From Campylobacterales bacterium (GTDB lineage: Bacteria; Campylobacterota; Campylobacteria; Campylobacterales; Sulfurimonadaceae): 64,000 nt of DNA. Location: assembly GCA_024280035.1 (NCBI GenBank), contig JAJRQV010000063.1:1-64000 (forward strand). The letters are read 5' to 3'. The first letter of the stretch is position 1; each line of letters begins with the position of its first letter. The position numbers were made by a program, and so were the translations under genes. Below the pieces are notes generated by a model, which saw only the letters and a program-made list of their open reading frames with translations, was not told the DNA's origin and searched no databases. Of the stretch, positions 1 to 8,122 are shown one piece after another.

Positions 1-515
1 TCAACAGGACTTACTGTTTCATTTCCTACTGCAGTAGTAAAGATAGTATTTTGAGAAAGCCCTTCTTCTAAAGGATCATATCTATTCACCCTGCTAATTC
101 TTACATTTTCACTTCCTAAGCCTTTAGCAAAAGCATTCCCATGATCCTCACCACTTCCAATATAAGCATCTCCAATATTTTCTGAAGTTCCTACTATATT
201 ATCCCCTGCTTCAGTATCATCTAATTTAGAAATATCTCCATCTTCAACAGCATTAACATCTTTAACACTCACATCATCTGCATCAAAGGCTTTTTTCTCA
301 TATATTGTCTCATCTATCATTACCGTACGTTGCCCATCTATCATAACAACATTACCATTACTCATAACAATCTCTAATTGTGCCCCATCAGAACTCTCGA
401 TTAAATCATTCTTATCAATTTGTGAAAATATCCCCAACTCAACTACTTCACCATTAATCTTAGTTAAAGTCGCATTCCCCGTTTGTTTTGAAATATATCC
501 AATTACATTTGACAT
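1..515 (-). CDS. Retention-module adhesin, N-terminal fragment (LapA/BapA-like)
   Basis: The minus frame opens at ATG 513-515 behind an AAGGA ribosome site and runs off the left edge, giving about 171 residues. Residues 15-75 resemble the retention module of giant type I-secreted adhesins: a small beta-rich domain (GEVVELG, DGAQLEIVMSNG, TVMIDET) that plugs the outer-membrane exporter and keeps the adhesin on the surface. No signal peptide is visible, as expected for type I secretion. Residues 101-104 are TEAG, at the distance from the N-terminus where LapG substrates usually carry TAAG. An acidic Asp/Glu/Gly-rich linker follows. The divergent neighbours are LapG- and LapD-like genes, which supports a regulated surface adhesin. 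The repeat region and secretion genes lie outside the window. The family call is firm from context and pattern; total size is unknown. Confidence 0.75.
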   Translation of the reverse strand, partial: MSNVIGYISKQTGNATLTKINGEVVELGIFSQIDKNDLIESSDGAQLEIVMSNGNVVMIDGQRTVMIDETIYEKKAFDADDVSVKDVNAVEDGDISKLDDTEAGDNIVGTSENIGDAYIGSGEDHGNAFAKGLGSENVRISRVNRYDPLEEGLSQNTIFTTAVGNETVSPV

Positions 516-593
516 TAAAAGTCCTTATTAAACTCTCACTCACTTAAAACCCTCTTTGATGAAGATTTTATTAATATGAGCTAAGCTTTTTAT

Positions 594-599
594 ATTATA
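594..599 (-). promoter_or_regulatory. Putative -10 element of the adhesin gene
   Basis: TATAAT on the minus strand, about 80 bases upstream of the adhesin start, in the AT-rich divergent gap 516-763. No clear -35 box is seen, which is usual for sigma-70 promoters in Campylobacterota. The rest of this gap holds no ORF that I can support. Confidence 0.4.
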
Positions 600-752
600 T
601 ATACACATTCTAACCTATTTACTATCTGTTTACTATTGTACCTTGGTACTAGACAAAGGCTAAATGTATCTATTTTTTATGACACATGTCACATAAAATT
701 CATAAATCATCAATTTAAGGGAAAGATAATTAACTTTTTTCAAGATTTTTGT

Positions 753-758
753 TAGAAT
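753..758 (+). promoter_or_regulatory. Putative -10 element (TAGAAT) just before the LapG-like gene
   Basis: TAGAAT ends five bases before the ATG at 764, and no Shine-Dalgarno-like sequence lies between them. If this is the real -10, transcription would begin at or within a base or two of the start codon, giving a leaderless mRNA. This is inference from spacing only; an upstream promoter is equally possible. Confidence 0.25.
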
Positions 759-763
759 AGAAC

Positions 764-1381
764 ATGTACTTATTAAGATTAATAATTCTAATACTTTTTG
801 CTACACATATATCTGCTTTTAATGGGGGTCCTATTCCTGAAAAAGTAATGAAAAAAGCTGAACGAAAGTATGGTGGTCTCGTTGTTAGCCGCTTTCTTGA
901 ATATAATACACTACTAGAAAATTCTAAACACTTTTCTCTGCATCAAAAACTTCAAAGTGTTAATAATTTTTTCAATAAAATTCCTTTTAAAAGCGATGTT
1001 AAAAATTGGAAAACAGATGATTATTGGGCAACACCCCTAGAATTTTTAGCACGCTACAAAGGTGACAGCGAAGATTATGTTATTGCAAAGTATTTTGCTT
1101 TAAAAACAATGGGAGTAGATACACAAAAACTCTATTTTACTTATGTAAACTCTAAAAAATTCAAACGCCCCCATATGGTATTAAGCTATTTTATAACAGT
1201 AGATTCAGATCCCTTTATCTTAGACAATATTAATCCTGAAATATTACCCGCATCTCAAAGGGATGATTTAACCCCTATTTATAACTTCAATCCAACCATA
1301 AACACACAAGATGAATCGCAAGCAACAACCCATAAAAATTGGAAAAAACTCTATAAACGTGTTAAAAGGAATAAATTATGA
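764..1381 (+). CDS. lapG: LapG-family periplasmic cysteine-protease homologue, catalytic Cys replaced by Ser
   Basis: This 205-residue protein has a signal peptide (residues 1-18) and the bacterial transglutaminase-like fold of the LapG (peptidase C93) family. In the family, LapG cuts the retention module and releases the adhesin when c-di-GMP is low. DYWATPLEFL (86-95), KYFALKTMGV (109-118), HMVLSYF (137-143) and LDNINPEILPASQR (153-166) match well. The motif normally written GDCEDY reads GDSEDY here, so the nucleophile position is Ser102 (codon AGC), while His137 and Asp154 are kept. The neighbouring acidic residues Asp101, Glu103 and Asp104, in the calcium-binding area of the family, are also present. 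The stop overlaps the LapD-like start by four bases (ATGA), so the two are co-translated. Family membership is sure; protease activity is doubtful unless Ser can serve or the base is wrong. Confidence 0.85.
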   Translation: MYLLRLIILILFATHISAFNGGPIPEKVMKKAERKYGGLVVSRFLEYNTLLENSKHFSLHQKLQSVNNFFNKIPFKSDVKNWKTDDYWATPLEFLARYKGDSEDYVIAKYFALKTMGVDTQKLYFTYVNSKKFKRPHMVLSYFITVDSDPFILDNINPEILPASQRDDLTPIYNFNPTINTQDESQATTHKNWKKLYKRVKRNKL

Positions 1382-3288
1382 ACTTATATAAACAGATATC
1401 ACTTATCATGTCACTTTTTTTACTTTTTGTTCTTGTCTCAGTAATGAGCTATAACTTTCAATCCGCTAAAAAATATGCTCAAGAAGAGTTAGCTAACTCT
1501 ACACAAAATACAGCAACGTATTTGAGTATCTCCTTAGGTAAAACAGGGGCTGAAACTTCTGAAATGTCAACCATGATTAATGCTGTTTTTGATAGTGGAA
1601 ATTTTCAAGAAATACGTCTTTTAGATACCCATAAAAAAGTGATTTTTCAACGTAATAATTCTGAAGATCATATCAAAGTACCCCAATGGTTTACCTCTAT
1701 GTATGAACTTAAAACACCCCATTCAACGGCAACTATCTCTTCAGGTTGGAAACTGGTGGGAACAGTGACTGTTGTACCCATGCTGGACAATACCCATCTA
1801 AAGCTTTATAACAATTTTCTTTCACTTTTAGAAAGTTTTTTCTTTTTCTCACTCATAGCATTTACACTTTTATTCTTTTTATTAAGACTTTTGTTGGCTT
1901 CTTTAAGAAAAATGACGGAACAAGCTGAGGCTGTGAGTAATAATAATTTTATTATTAACCAAGACATACCTTCTACTACAGAGTTTAAAGAGGTAACACT
2001 TGCTATGAACAAGATGGTAACAAAGGTTAAAAATATTTTTGAAAAAGAGGCTAATTCTGCTAAAGAGTATCATAAACTACTCTATACTGATGCGCTCACA
2101 GGCTTAGGCAATAGAAACTATTTCGAATTAAAACTCAATGAGTTTATTATCTCTGAAGAGATAGAATCTAAGGGTGTTATTTTAAATATATTTTTAGAAG
2201 GTATCTCCTATGCTAATAAAAGTATTGGTCACGAAAAAGTAGATGCTCTTTTATACGAACTTTGCTCTGTTATAAAACAACAGGTTCAAAAAGAGGAAAA
2301 TACTGTTATTGCGCGTTTAGATGGAACAAAAACATCTATTATATTTACAAATAGACAAAAAGAAGATATTGAAGAGATTTCAAAAGAGATTTTAACACAG
2401 GCTATTGTTTTACTTGAAAAACTAAATCTGAATGCAGACAAATGTTGTATTAAAATCACACAACTAAGATATGGTTCAAATGATAATGTTTCATCTCTTT
2501 TAAACCAGATAGAAAAATCTTTTTCACTCACTAAGAAAAACACTATCTTTTTTATAAACAGTAATACTGAAACAAGCATTAATATCGGTACAGAACTTAT
2601 TAAGAGCAGACTAAATGCCCATGCAGTTTCTCTAGCGATGCAAGATGTTTATGATATTCATCAAAATATTTTACATGCTGAAGCCTATGTAAGACTTTAT
2701 GATGAAAATAAAAATCTATTTGAAGCCAGAGACTTTCTTCCCATTATACAAGCACATAATCTAGGTGTTCAACTTGATAAAAATGTTATCAATCATGCCT
2801 TAAAAATATCTGCTTCAAGCAGCTCAGAAATAGCCATTAACCTCTCTCTTGATTTTCTTCAAGACGCCTCTGCCATACAGTGGTTAAAAGAGAGACTACG
2901 CACCCAAGGCAGAACAAAAGTCTTTAACTTTGAGGTTTCTAATCATGTCCTTTTACATTCAATTGCACAAGCAAACTATCTCTCGACTATGCTTCGTGAG
3001 ATGGGTCATAATTTTGCTATAGATAGGTTTAGTATTGATGAAAACAGTAATCTCAATTATCTTCAAATGATTCAACCTGCGTATTTAAAGATAGACAGTT
3101 GTTATCTGCGTGATATGTTAAAAGATGAAAATGGTGTAACCAATCCTGCCTTACAAATTATTACAGAAAGTATTGATGCTAAAATCATTGCAACCAATAT
3201 TGAAAATAGTGAAATGAAAGGATTTTTACAAAAGGCAGGAATTAAGTATTTTCAAGGAAGTTATTTAGGAGAAGTACGCCTAGTTTAA
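1378..3288 (+). CDS. lapD: LapD-like inner-membrane c-di-GMP receptor (degenerate GGDEF-EAL)
   Basis: This 636-residue protein has a TM helix at 8-24, a periplasmic domain at about 25-148, a second TM at about 150-174, a HAMP-like segment, a GGDEF domain (from YTDALTGLGNRNYF at 236) and an EAL domain from about 410. Both catalytic motifs are degenerate: LDGTK (314-318) stands where GGDEF would be, and EAYVRL (435-440) replaces EALLR. It should therefore bind c-di-GMP rather than make or break it. The periplasmic part contains GW (Trp124) in a context like the LapD tryptophan that docks LapG. In the known system, c-di-GMP-bound LapD holds LapG away from the adhesin. Position directly behind the LapG-like gene and opposite the adhesin supports this role. 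Confidence 0.85.
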   Translation: MNLYKQISLIMSLFLLFVLVSVMSYNFQSAKKYAQEELANSTQNTATYLSISLGKTGAETSEMSTMINAVFDSGNFQEIRLLDTHKKVIFQRNNSEDHIKVPQWFTSMYELKTPHSTATISSGWKLVGTVTVVPMLDNTHLKLYNNFLSLLESFFFFSLIAFTLLFFLLRLLLASLRKMTEQAEAVSNNNFIINQDIPSTTEFKEVTLAMNKMVTKVKNIFEKEANSAKEYHKLLYTDALTGLGNRNYFELKLNEFIISEEIESKGVILNIFLEGISYANKSIGHEKVDALLYELCSVIKQQVQKEENTVIARLDGTKTSIIFTNRQKEDIEEISKEILTQAIVLLEKLNLNADKCCIKITQLRYGSNDNVSSLLNQIEKSFSLTKKNTIFFINSNTETSINIGTELIKSRLNAHAVSLAMQDVYDIHQNILHAEAYVRLYDENKNLFEARDFLPIIQAHNLGVQLDKNVINHALKISASSSSEIAINLSLDFLQDASAIQWLKERLRTQGRTKVFNFEVSNHVLLHSIAQANYLSTMLREMGHNFAIDRFSIDENSNLNYLQMIQPAYLKIDSCYLRDMLKDENGVTNPALQIITESIDAKIIATNIENSEMKGFLQKAGIKYFQGSYLGEVRLV

Positions 3289-3298
3289 GCCCTCTTCT

Positions 3299-3961
3299 TT
3301 AAATTTTTGCATTCCAACCATGCCCTTGAATCACATCTTGTTTATCAATTTTAAGCGATAAATCAGGATTCATATTCATATGAAAAATTCTATCTTGCCA
3401 GTTTCCATCTTGAAGATAGTACCGCATATCACTCACTTCCATTAACTTTGCAGGGTTCCACTGTTTATCTGTTTTTACAACATAAGTTACTGTATTAAAA
3501 AAGTCCTGACTCTCCTCATCCAGTTGATATTTAAGCTTAATATGAATATCAGAATATATATTTTTATCAGTGTTGTACTGGGCTTGAATAAGACAGTTTT
3601 TTGATTTATGTGTACAATAGCGCTGAATTTTTCTACGCTCTTTCTCATATCTATTTTCAAGACTTAGCATTTGTGCAGAAATTTCTTCAGGTGATTTATC
3701 TTGAATAAAAAGAAAACGTTCTCTAACTACTTTATCTTGTCCAATCATGGTAGTAATAATATCTGTGTACATTACTTTAATACGCTCATCTAGAAGATAT
3801 TTAGCTCTTTTATCTGCTTGCTCTAACAAATTTTCCTTTTTAACAACAGCCTTTTTATTAGTATTCATAATGTCAAGAAAGGCGAGATTCCCATTTATAT
3901 ATAAAACACTGACACCTATTATAATTACACCCAAGAGTGTTCCTAAAATTGCTTTTATCAT
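3299..3961 (-). CDS. Hypothetical membrane-anchored protein
   Basis: I do not recognise this 220-residue protein. An N-terminal hydrophobic helix (residues 4-22) looks like an uncleaved anchor. Residues 35-125 are charged and helical (EKERRKIQRYC). The C-terminal third appears beta-rich and contains a YxVKTDKQWNP stretch that looks like a SnoaL/NTF2-type or Tim44-like fold, but this is a guess. Cys117 and Cys124 could form a disulfide if the domain is periplasmic. It is convergent with the LapD-like gene, ten bases away, and separated from serA by a 138-base gap with a terminator, so it is probably its own unit. Confidence 0.6.
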   Translation of the reverse strand: MIKAILGTLLGVIIIGVSVLYINGNLAFLDIMNTNKKAVVKKENLLEQADKRAKYLLDERIKVMYTDIITTMIGQDKVVRERFLFIQDKSPEEISAQMLSLENRYEKERRKIQRYCTHKSKNCLIQAQYNTDKNIYSDIHIKLKYQLDEESQDFFNTVTYVVKTDKQWNPAKLMEVSDMRYYLQDGNWQDRIFHMNMNPDLSLKIDKQDVIQGHGWNAKI

Positions 3962-4074
3962 ATCTTCCCTTTTGTAAAACAGACGCTATTTATAAAAAAG
4001 ATTATAGACAAGTTATATTAACAAAAATTATACAGATGAAAAAAAAGAAGTAATATTGAAAAATTACAGAAGAG

Positions 4075-4096
4075 CTTTTGCCCAGAAGGGCAAAAG
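4075..4096 (-). terminator. Intrinsic terminator after serA
   Basis: A perfect 9-bp stem, CTTTTGCCC (4075-4083) with GGGCAAAAG (4088-4096) and a four-base loop, lies three bases past the serA stop. The minus-strand transcript continues into a pyrimidine-rich stretch. It probably ends the rpsA-serA transcript. Confidence 0.75.
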
Positions 4097-4099
4097 AAG

Positions 4100-5683
4100 T
4101 TAGATTTGTGCGTAATCTACGCTAATGCATGCCTCAAGCTCAGAAAGCTCTTTTAAAGTAGTTTTAGAGACAGTAGAGTCCGTAATAATCACTGCTAAGG
4201 CTTGGTCTGCATTTCGTCCAAGACGGAAATCAGAAATATTTACATCATGTTTTGCTAAGGTTGTTCCCACATGCCCAATTACACCCGGTACATCTGTATT
4301 TTTGAAAATAATAAGATTACCTTTTGGTTCAATATCTAAATCAAAACCATTAATATCAACAATACGTTGAACATCTTCAGCAAAAATAGTTGAACAGATA
4401 GAGGTCGCACCTTTTTCTGTTGTTACTTTTATAGTAATTTTGTTTTTATAAATACTTTTGTTTGCCTCTTCTTCAAAATCAAGAAGAACACCACGATCCT
4501 TAGCTGCATATTCTGCATTTACGTAGTTGATTTTATCGCCTAAAGATTCTGTTAATGCACCTACCGTTACAAATGTCATTAAAGATTTTAAGTAGGCTGC
4601 AATCTCACCTTGAGCAGTTACTTTAATAGACTTAATAGGAGCCTTATTAATCTGTGCTGCTAAAAAAGCTGTTTTTTGAGAAAGCTCTAAAAATGGTTTC
4701 ACAAAGGCAGGAATCTTATTTTCATCAATAGGAAGATTAAAGGCATTTTTAAACTCAATGCCTTTAGCTGCATTCAGTGCTTGTTCTGCTGCTTGCGTAC
4801 CAATATTGTACTGAGATTCAAAAGTATTTGCACCTAAGTGGGGTGAAACAACAATATTGTCTAAGTCAAGAAGTTTGTGCTCAATTGCGGGTTCTTTATT
4901 AAAAACATCAATCCCTGCAAAACGAATTTTTCCAGACTTTAAGTTATCATACAGAGCATCTTCATTATAAAGCCCACCACGAGCACAGTTAATTAAAACA
5001 ATGCCATCTTTCATCTTAGCCATCTCATCAACGTCTAACATGTTAAGTGTCTCTTTATTCTTAGGTGTATGAATAGTAATAATGTCACAATCTAAGATAT
5101 CTTGGAAGTTAGTTGTGTACTCCATTCCAAGATCTGTTGCCTTAGATGATGGAACATAAGGGTCATAAGCAACCACGTCCATTTCAAAAGCTTTTGCACG
5201 AATAGCAATACGTGAACCAATGTTACCAAAACCAATAACACCTAGTTTTTTACCCTTAAGCTCATAACCGTACCATTTTTCACGCTTCCAGATTCTCTGA
5301 TTTTTAAGATGGTCATGAGAGTAAGGAAACATTCTCATACATGAAAGCATGTGTGCCATAGTTAGCTCAACTGCCGCAATAGTATTTGCTGTAGGTACAT
5401 TCATAACAATAATACCTTCTTTAGAACAGCCATCAATGTCTACATTATCAACACCTACACCTGCACGAACAATAGCTTTCATCTGCTTTGCAGCATTAAT
5501 AAATTTTTCATCTACATCTGTTGAAGAGCGAGTAATAGCAACGTCTGCATCTTTAATCACATCTAAAAGTGCTGTTTTGTCAATATCTGCAGCAAATACA
5601 AACTCAATTTGCTCATCATTTTTAAGCATATCCAGACCCGCTTGGTGAATGTGGTCACACACTACTACTTTAGGCTTACTCAT
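4100..5683 (-). CDS. serA: D-3-phosphoglycerate dehydrogenase
   Basis: It catalyses the first step of serine synthesis, NAD-dependent oxidation of 3-phosphoglycerate in the cytoplasm. The 527-residue length fits the long form with an intervening domain and a C-terminal ACT domain. Visible marks are RAGVGVDNVD (73-82), the NAD-binding GVIGFGNIGSRIA, the INCARGG segment with the catalytic Arg region, and PHLGANT with the catalytic His. The ACT domain (GNLIIFKNTDVPGVIGHVG onward) suggests serine feedback. The start follows an AAGGA site. It follows the 160-residue protein in the same direction, the order found in Campylobacter. It is uninterrupted, unlike several neighbours. Confidence 0.97.
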   Translation of the reverse strand: MSKPKVVVCDHIHQAGLDMLKNDEQIEFVFAADIDKTALLDVIKDADVAITRSSTDVDEKFINAAKQMKAIVRAGVGVDNVDIDGCSKEGIIVMNVPTANTIAAVELTMAHMLSCMRMFPYSHDHLKNQRIWKREKWYGYELKGKKLGVIGFGNIGSRIAIRAKAFEMDVVAYDPYVPSSKATDLGMEYTTNFQDILDCDIITIHTPKNKETLNMLDVDEMAKMKDGIVLINCARGGLYNEDALYDNLKSGKIRFAGIDVFNKEPAIEHKLLDLDNIVVSPHLGANTFESQYNIGTQAAEQALNAAKGIEFKNAFNLPIDENKIPAFVKPFLELSQKTAFLAAQINKAPIKSIKVTAQGEIAAYLKSLMTFVTVGALTESLGDKINYVNAEYAAKDRGVLLDFEEEANKSIYKNKITIKVTTEKGATSICSTIFAEDVQRIVDINGFDLDIEPKGNLIIFKNTDVPGVIGHVGTTLAKHDVNISDFRLGRNADQALAVIITDSTVSKTTLKELSELEACISVDYAQI

Positions 5684-5741
5684 AGTTATATTCCTTAATA
5701 AATAATATTAAAATTGCTTCTAAAAGCATTTTGAATAACAC

Positions 5742-6224
5742 TTATCTAACGATCTTAATTATTTGTGCATTTATAGCATAATTTTTTAGTGTTTTTACTA
5801 TATTTTCGAGTTGTTTTACATTTTGTGAGTAGATTACAAGCTTCATATCATCACGTTGTTGTTCAAACATATATTTTGTTTTATATTGGTGTAAAACTTC
5901 TTTTAAACAGTAGAGCTGATAAGGGTCGAGATCACCGGCTTTTAATTGATAAATCGTTGTTTTCTTTGGAGGATCTTTCAAGTCTACTTCAACAAAGATT
6001 TCAGTTACAGGATAAAAATAACCCTCTTGTTCATGTTTAGAAAAACGTTCTATCCATTTCTCTTTACTTACAATTGAGGGAATATTTTGGGCTTTGGGGA
6101 TATCTGCCTTATCGGCATAAATACTTGCATCACTTCGGTTAACTTGAACCAAAAAGATAACCAAAAAGATGGCAACTCCACCTGCAATTGCAGGGAAAAG
6201 CCATTTTGCAAGCATCGTGTGCAT
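5742..6224 (-). CDS. Membrane-anchored periplasmic protein between rpsA and serA
   Basis: This 160-residue protein of unknown function begins with a hydrophobic helix (residues 8-27) and then a soluble domain, probably periplasmic. Residues 95-160 alternate beta and helix (LYCLKEVLHQYK, MKLVIYSQNVKQLENIVKTLKNY), somewhat like a SPOR-type repeat fold, though I cannot confirm that. The gene lies nine bases after rpsA and 58 before serA, and a similar small periplasmic protein occupies this slot in Campylobacter. Either ATG (residue 1 or 4) could be the start; no strong ribosome site decides it. Confidence 0.75.
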   Translation of the reverse strand: MHTMLAKWLFPAIAGGVAIFLVIFLVQVNRSDASIYADKADIPKAQNIPSIVSKEKWIERFSKHEQEGYFYPVTEIFVEVDLKDPPKKTTIYQLKAGDLDPYQLYCLKEVLHQYKTKYMFEQQRDDMKLVIYSQNVKQLENIVKTLKNYAINAQIIKIVR

Positions 6225-6233
6225 TTTAAAGGA

Positions 6234-7895
6234 TTACTTTAATTGGTCTTTTATAAGATCACCTAAAGAGTTTCCACCATCATCATTTTGTGCATTAACT
6301 GCATCTAAAGCAACCTTGTCTTCAAGACGTTGAAGCTTTTTAACAGAAAGACGAATACGATCACGTTTTGTGTCAATTACAGCAATTGCTGCTTTAATTT
6401 CATCACCAGCATTTAACTCTTCAGCTACTAAAGGCTCAAGGTCTTCGTTACGAATAAGTGCGTCCATATCACCTTCAAGTGAAACAAATACACCGAAGTC
6501 TTTAACATCACGTACCTTACCAGTAACAATTTCGTTAACTGAGTGTTCTTTAGCAAATTTATCAACAGGAGACTCAAGAAGTGCCTTACGATTAAGAGAA
6601 ATTTTCTCTTCTTCGAAGTTAATTTTAACAATCTTAACTTCTACTTCGTCACCCACTTTATAAATTTCTTTTGCTTTTGAAGACTTGTCCCAAGTACAGT
6701 CTTGATTATGTAAAAGACCTTCAACCGAACCGATACGTACAAATGCACCAAAATCAGTCAGTGTTGTTACTATACCTGTAACAATATCACCCTCACGTGA
6801 AGTTTTGATAAATTCATCAAAAGGTTTAGCAAGAAGACGTTTAAGAGATACACGTAATTTGTGTTTTTTAGGATCAATTTCGATTACTTCAACATCAATT
6901 TCTTGACCAACTTCTAGGTAATCTTTTGGAGATTTAATGTTTTTGTCCCAAGTGATCTCAGAAACATGTAAGAAACCTTCAATATCATTTCCTAAGTCAA
7001 CAAATACACCATAAGGTTCAACATTAGAAACAGTTACAGTAATGGTATCGCCTTCATCTAATTCAGACTCAACTTCTTCCCATGGATCAGACATAACAGC
7101 CTTGATTGAAAGAGAAAGGTGACGTTTGTCTTTATCATAAGAGATAGCCTTACATGCAACTGTATCGCCTTCTTTATAATATTTAGAAGGGTTAACAGGA
7201 CCCTTGTAAGAAATTTCATTGTAGTGAACAAGGCCATCAACACCACCAACATCTACGAACATACCGTATGAAGTGATTTTTTTGATAGTACCTTCAACAA
7301 CAACATCTTCTTCCATAAGAGCATCAATGATCTGTTTACGTTTTTTACGATCTTCATTAAGAAGTTTACGACGTGAAAGAACGATTGAAGAATCACCCTC
7401 TTCAATTTTAATTACAGCAGCTTTAACCTTACGACCGATAACATTATCATCATCTTTAAGTGCTGCAAGTGACTTAGGCATAAAGAAAGATACACCATCA
7501 AGTTCTAATACATATCCACCACGGTTTTTCTTTGTTACCGTTGCTTCAACGATTAACTCTTCATAATCATCTTTATGCGCTTTAATAAACTCTAAAGTTT
7601 TAAGTTGTTCAATAACTTTTTTATGAGAGATCTTCGGACGTTCGTCACGGTGACCTGTAATCATTACCTGAATAGTGTCATTTACACTATATTTCATCTC
7701 ACCGTTTTCATCTTGAAGTTCATTAAGGTATAAAATACCCTCTTTTTTCTCACCCACATCTACGAGTGCTCTGTCTTCTTGAATTTCTACGATTACACCA
7801 TCAGTAATACGATTCGTCTCTTCAGAACGTTTTTCTGATGCTTCAAACATCGCTGCAAAGTTTTCTTATTCCATTGGTTCGAGCTCTTGAGCCAT
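6234..7895 (-). CDS. rpsA: 30S ribosomal protein S1, interrupted by an in-frame TAA at codon 10
   Basis: S1 helps load mRNA on the 30S subunit. Several S1/OB RNA-binding repeats are visible (GMFVDVGGVDGLVHYNEIS, GVFVDLGNDIEGFLHVSEI, GAFVRIGSVEGLLHNQD, GVFVSLEGDMDALIRNED). The longest uninterrupted ORF starts at 7850, but that ATG has no ribosome site. The ATG at 7893-7895 has AAGGG upstream, and its frame reads MAQELEPME, then TAA (7866-7868), then ENFAAMFEAS. I therefore take 7895 as the true start and the TAA as a lesion, most simply a CAA or GAA change. Total is about 553 codons. S1 should be essential, so a real stop here is unlikely. Confidence 0.93.
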
Positions 7896-7914
7896 ACAAA
7901 TATCCCTTGTTTGC

Positions 7915-7933
7915 GGAGGTTTTTAAGACCTCC
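7915..7933 (-). promoter_or_regulatory. Hairpin in the rpsA leader
   Basis: GGAGGT and ACCTCC pair across a seven-base loop, 20 bases upstream of the rpsA start and inside the inferred leader. The minus-strand RNA exposes an SD-like GGAGGU in the stem. S1 represses its own translation in other bacteria, so this may be a regulatory leader; it could also be simple decoration. Confidence 0.4.
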
Positions 7934-7951
7934 AAATATAAAAATTTGCAA

Positions 7952-7957
7952 ATTATA
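7952..7957 (-). promoter_or_regulatory. Putative -10 element of rpsA
   Basis: TATAAT on the minus strand (context GCTATAATTTG) about 57 bases before the proposed rpsA start. It implies a leader of roughly 50 bases containing the hairpin at 7915-7933. No -35 match is obvious. Confidence 0.5.
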
Positions 7958-8122
7958 GCTAAAAGTACCTTGGTCTATCTTTATAATTTGTAAAATTTAT
8001 GTAAGTTATAAGGAGTAAATTCAGAATTGTCTAAAATTTTATACAATTTTTAACCGTATTAGTTAAGCTTTGTTTTTATTTTCATAAGATAATATAAAGC
8101 AACTCAATTATAAAGGTAAATT

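Noticed and set aside
1806-2012. Minus-strand ORF inside the LapD-like gene
   Set aside because: It is the antisense shadow of a strong plus-strand coding region and has no ribosome site or family match.
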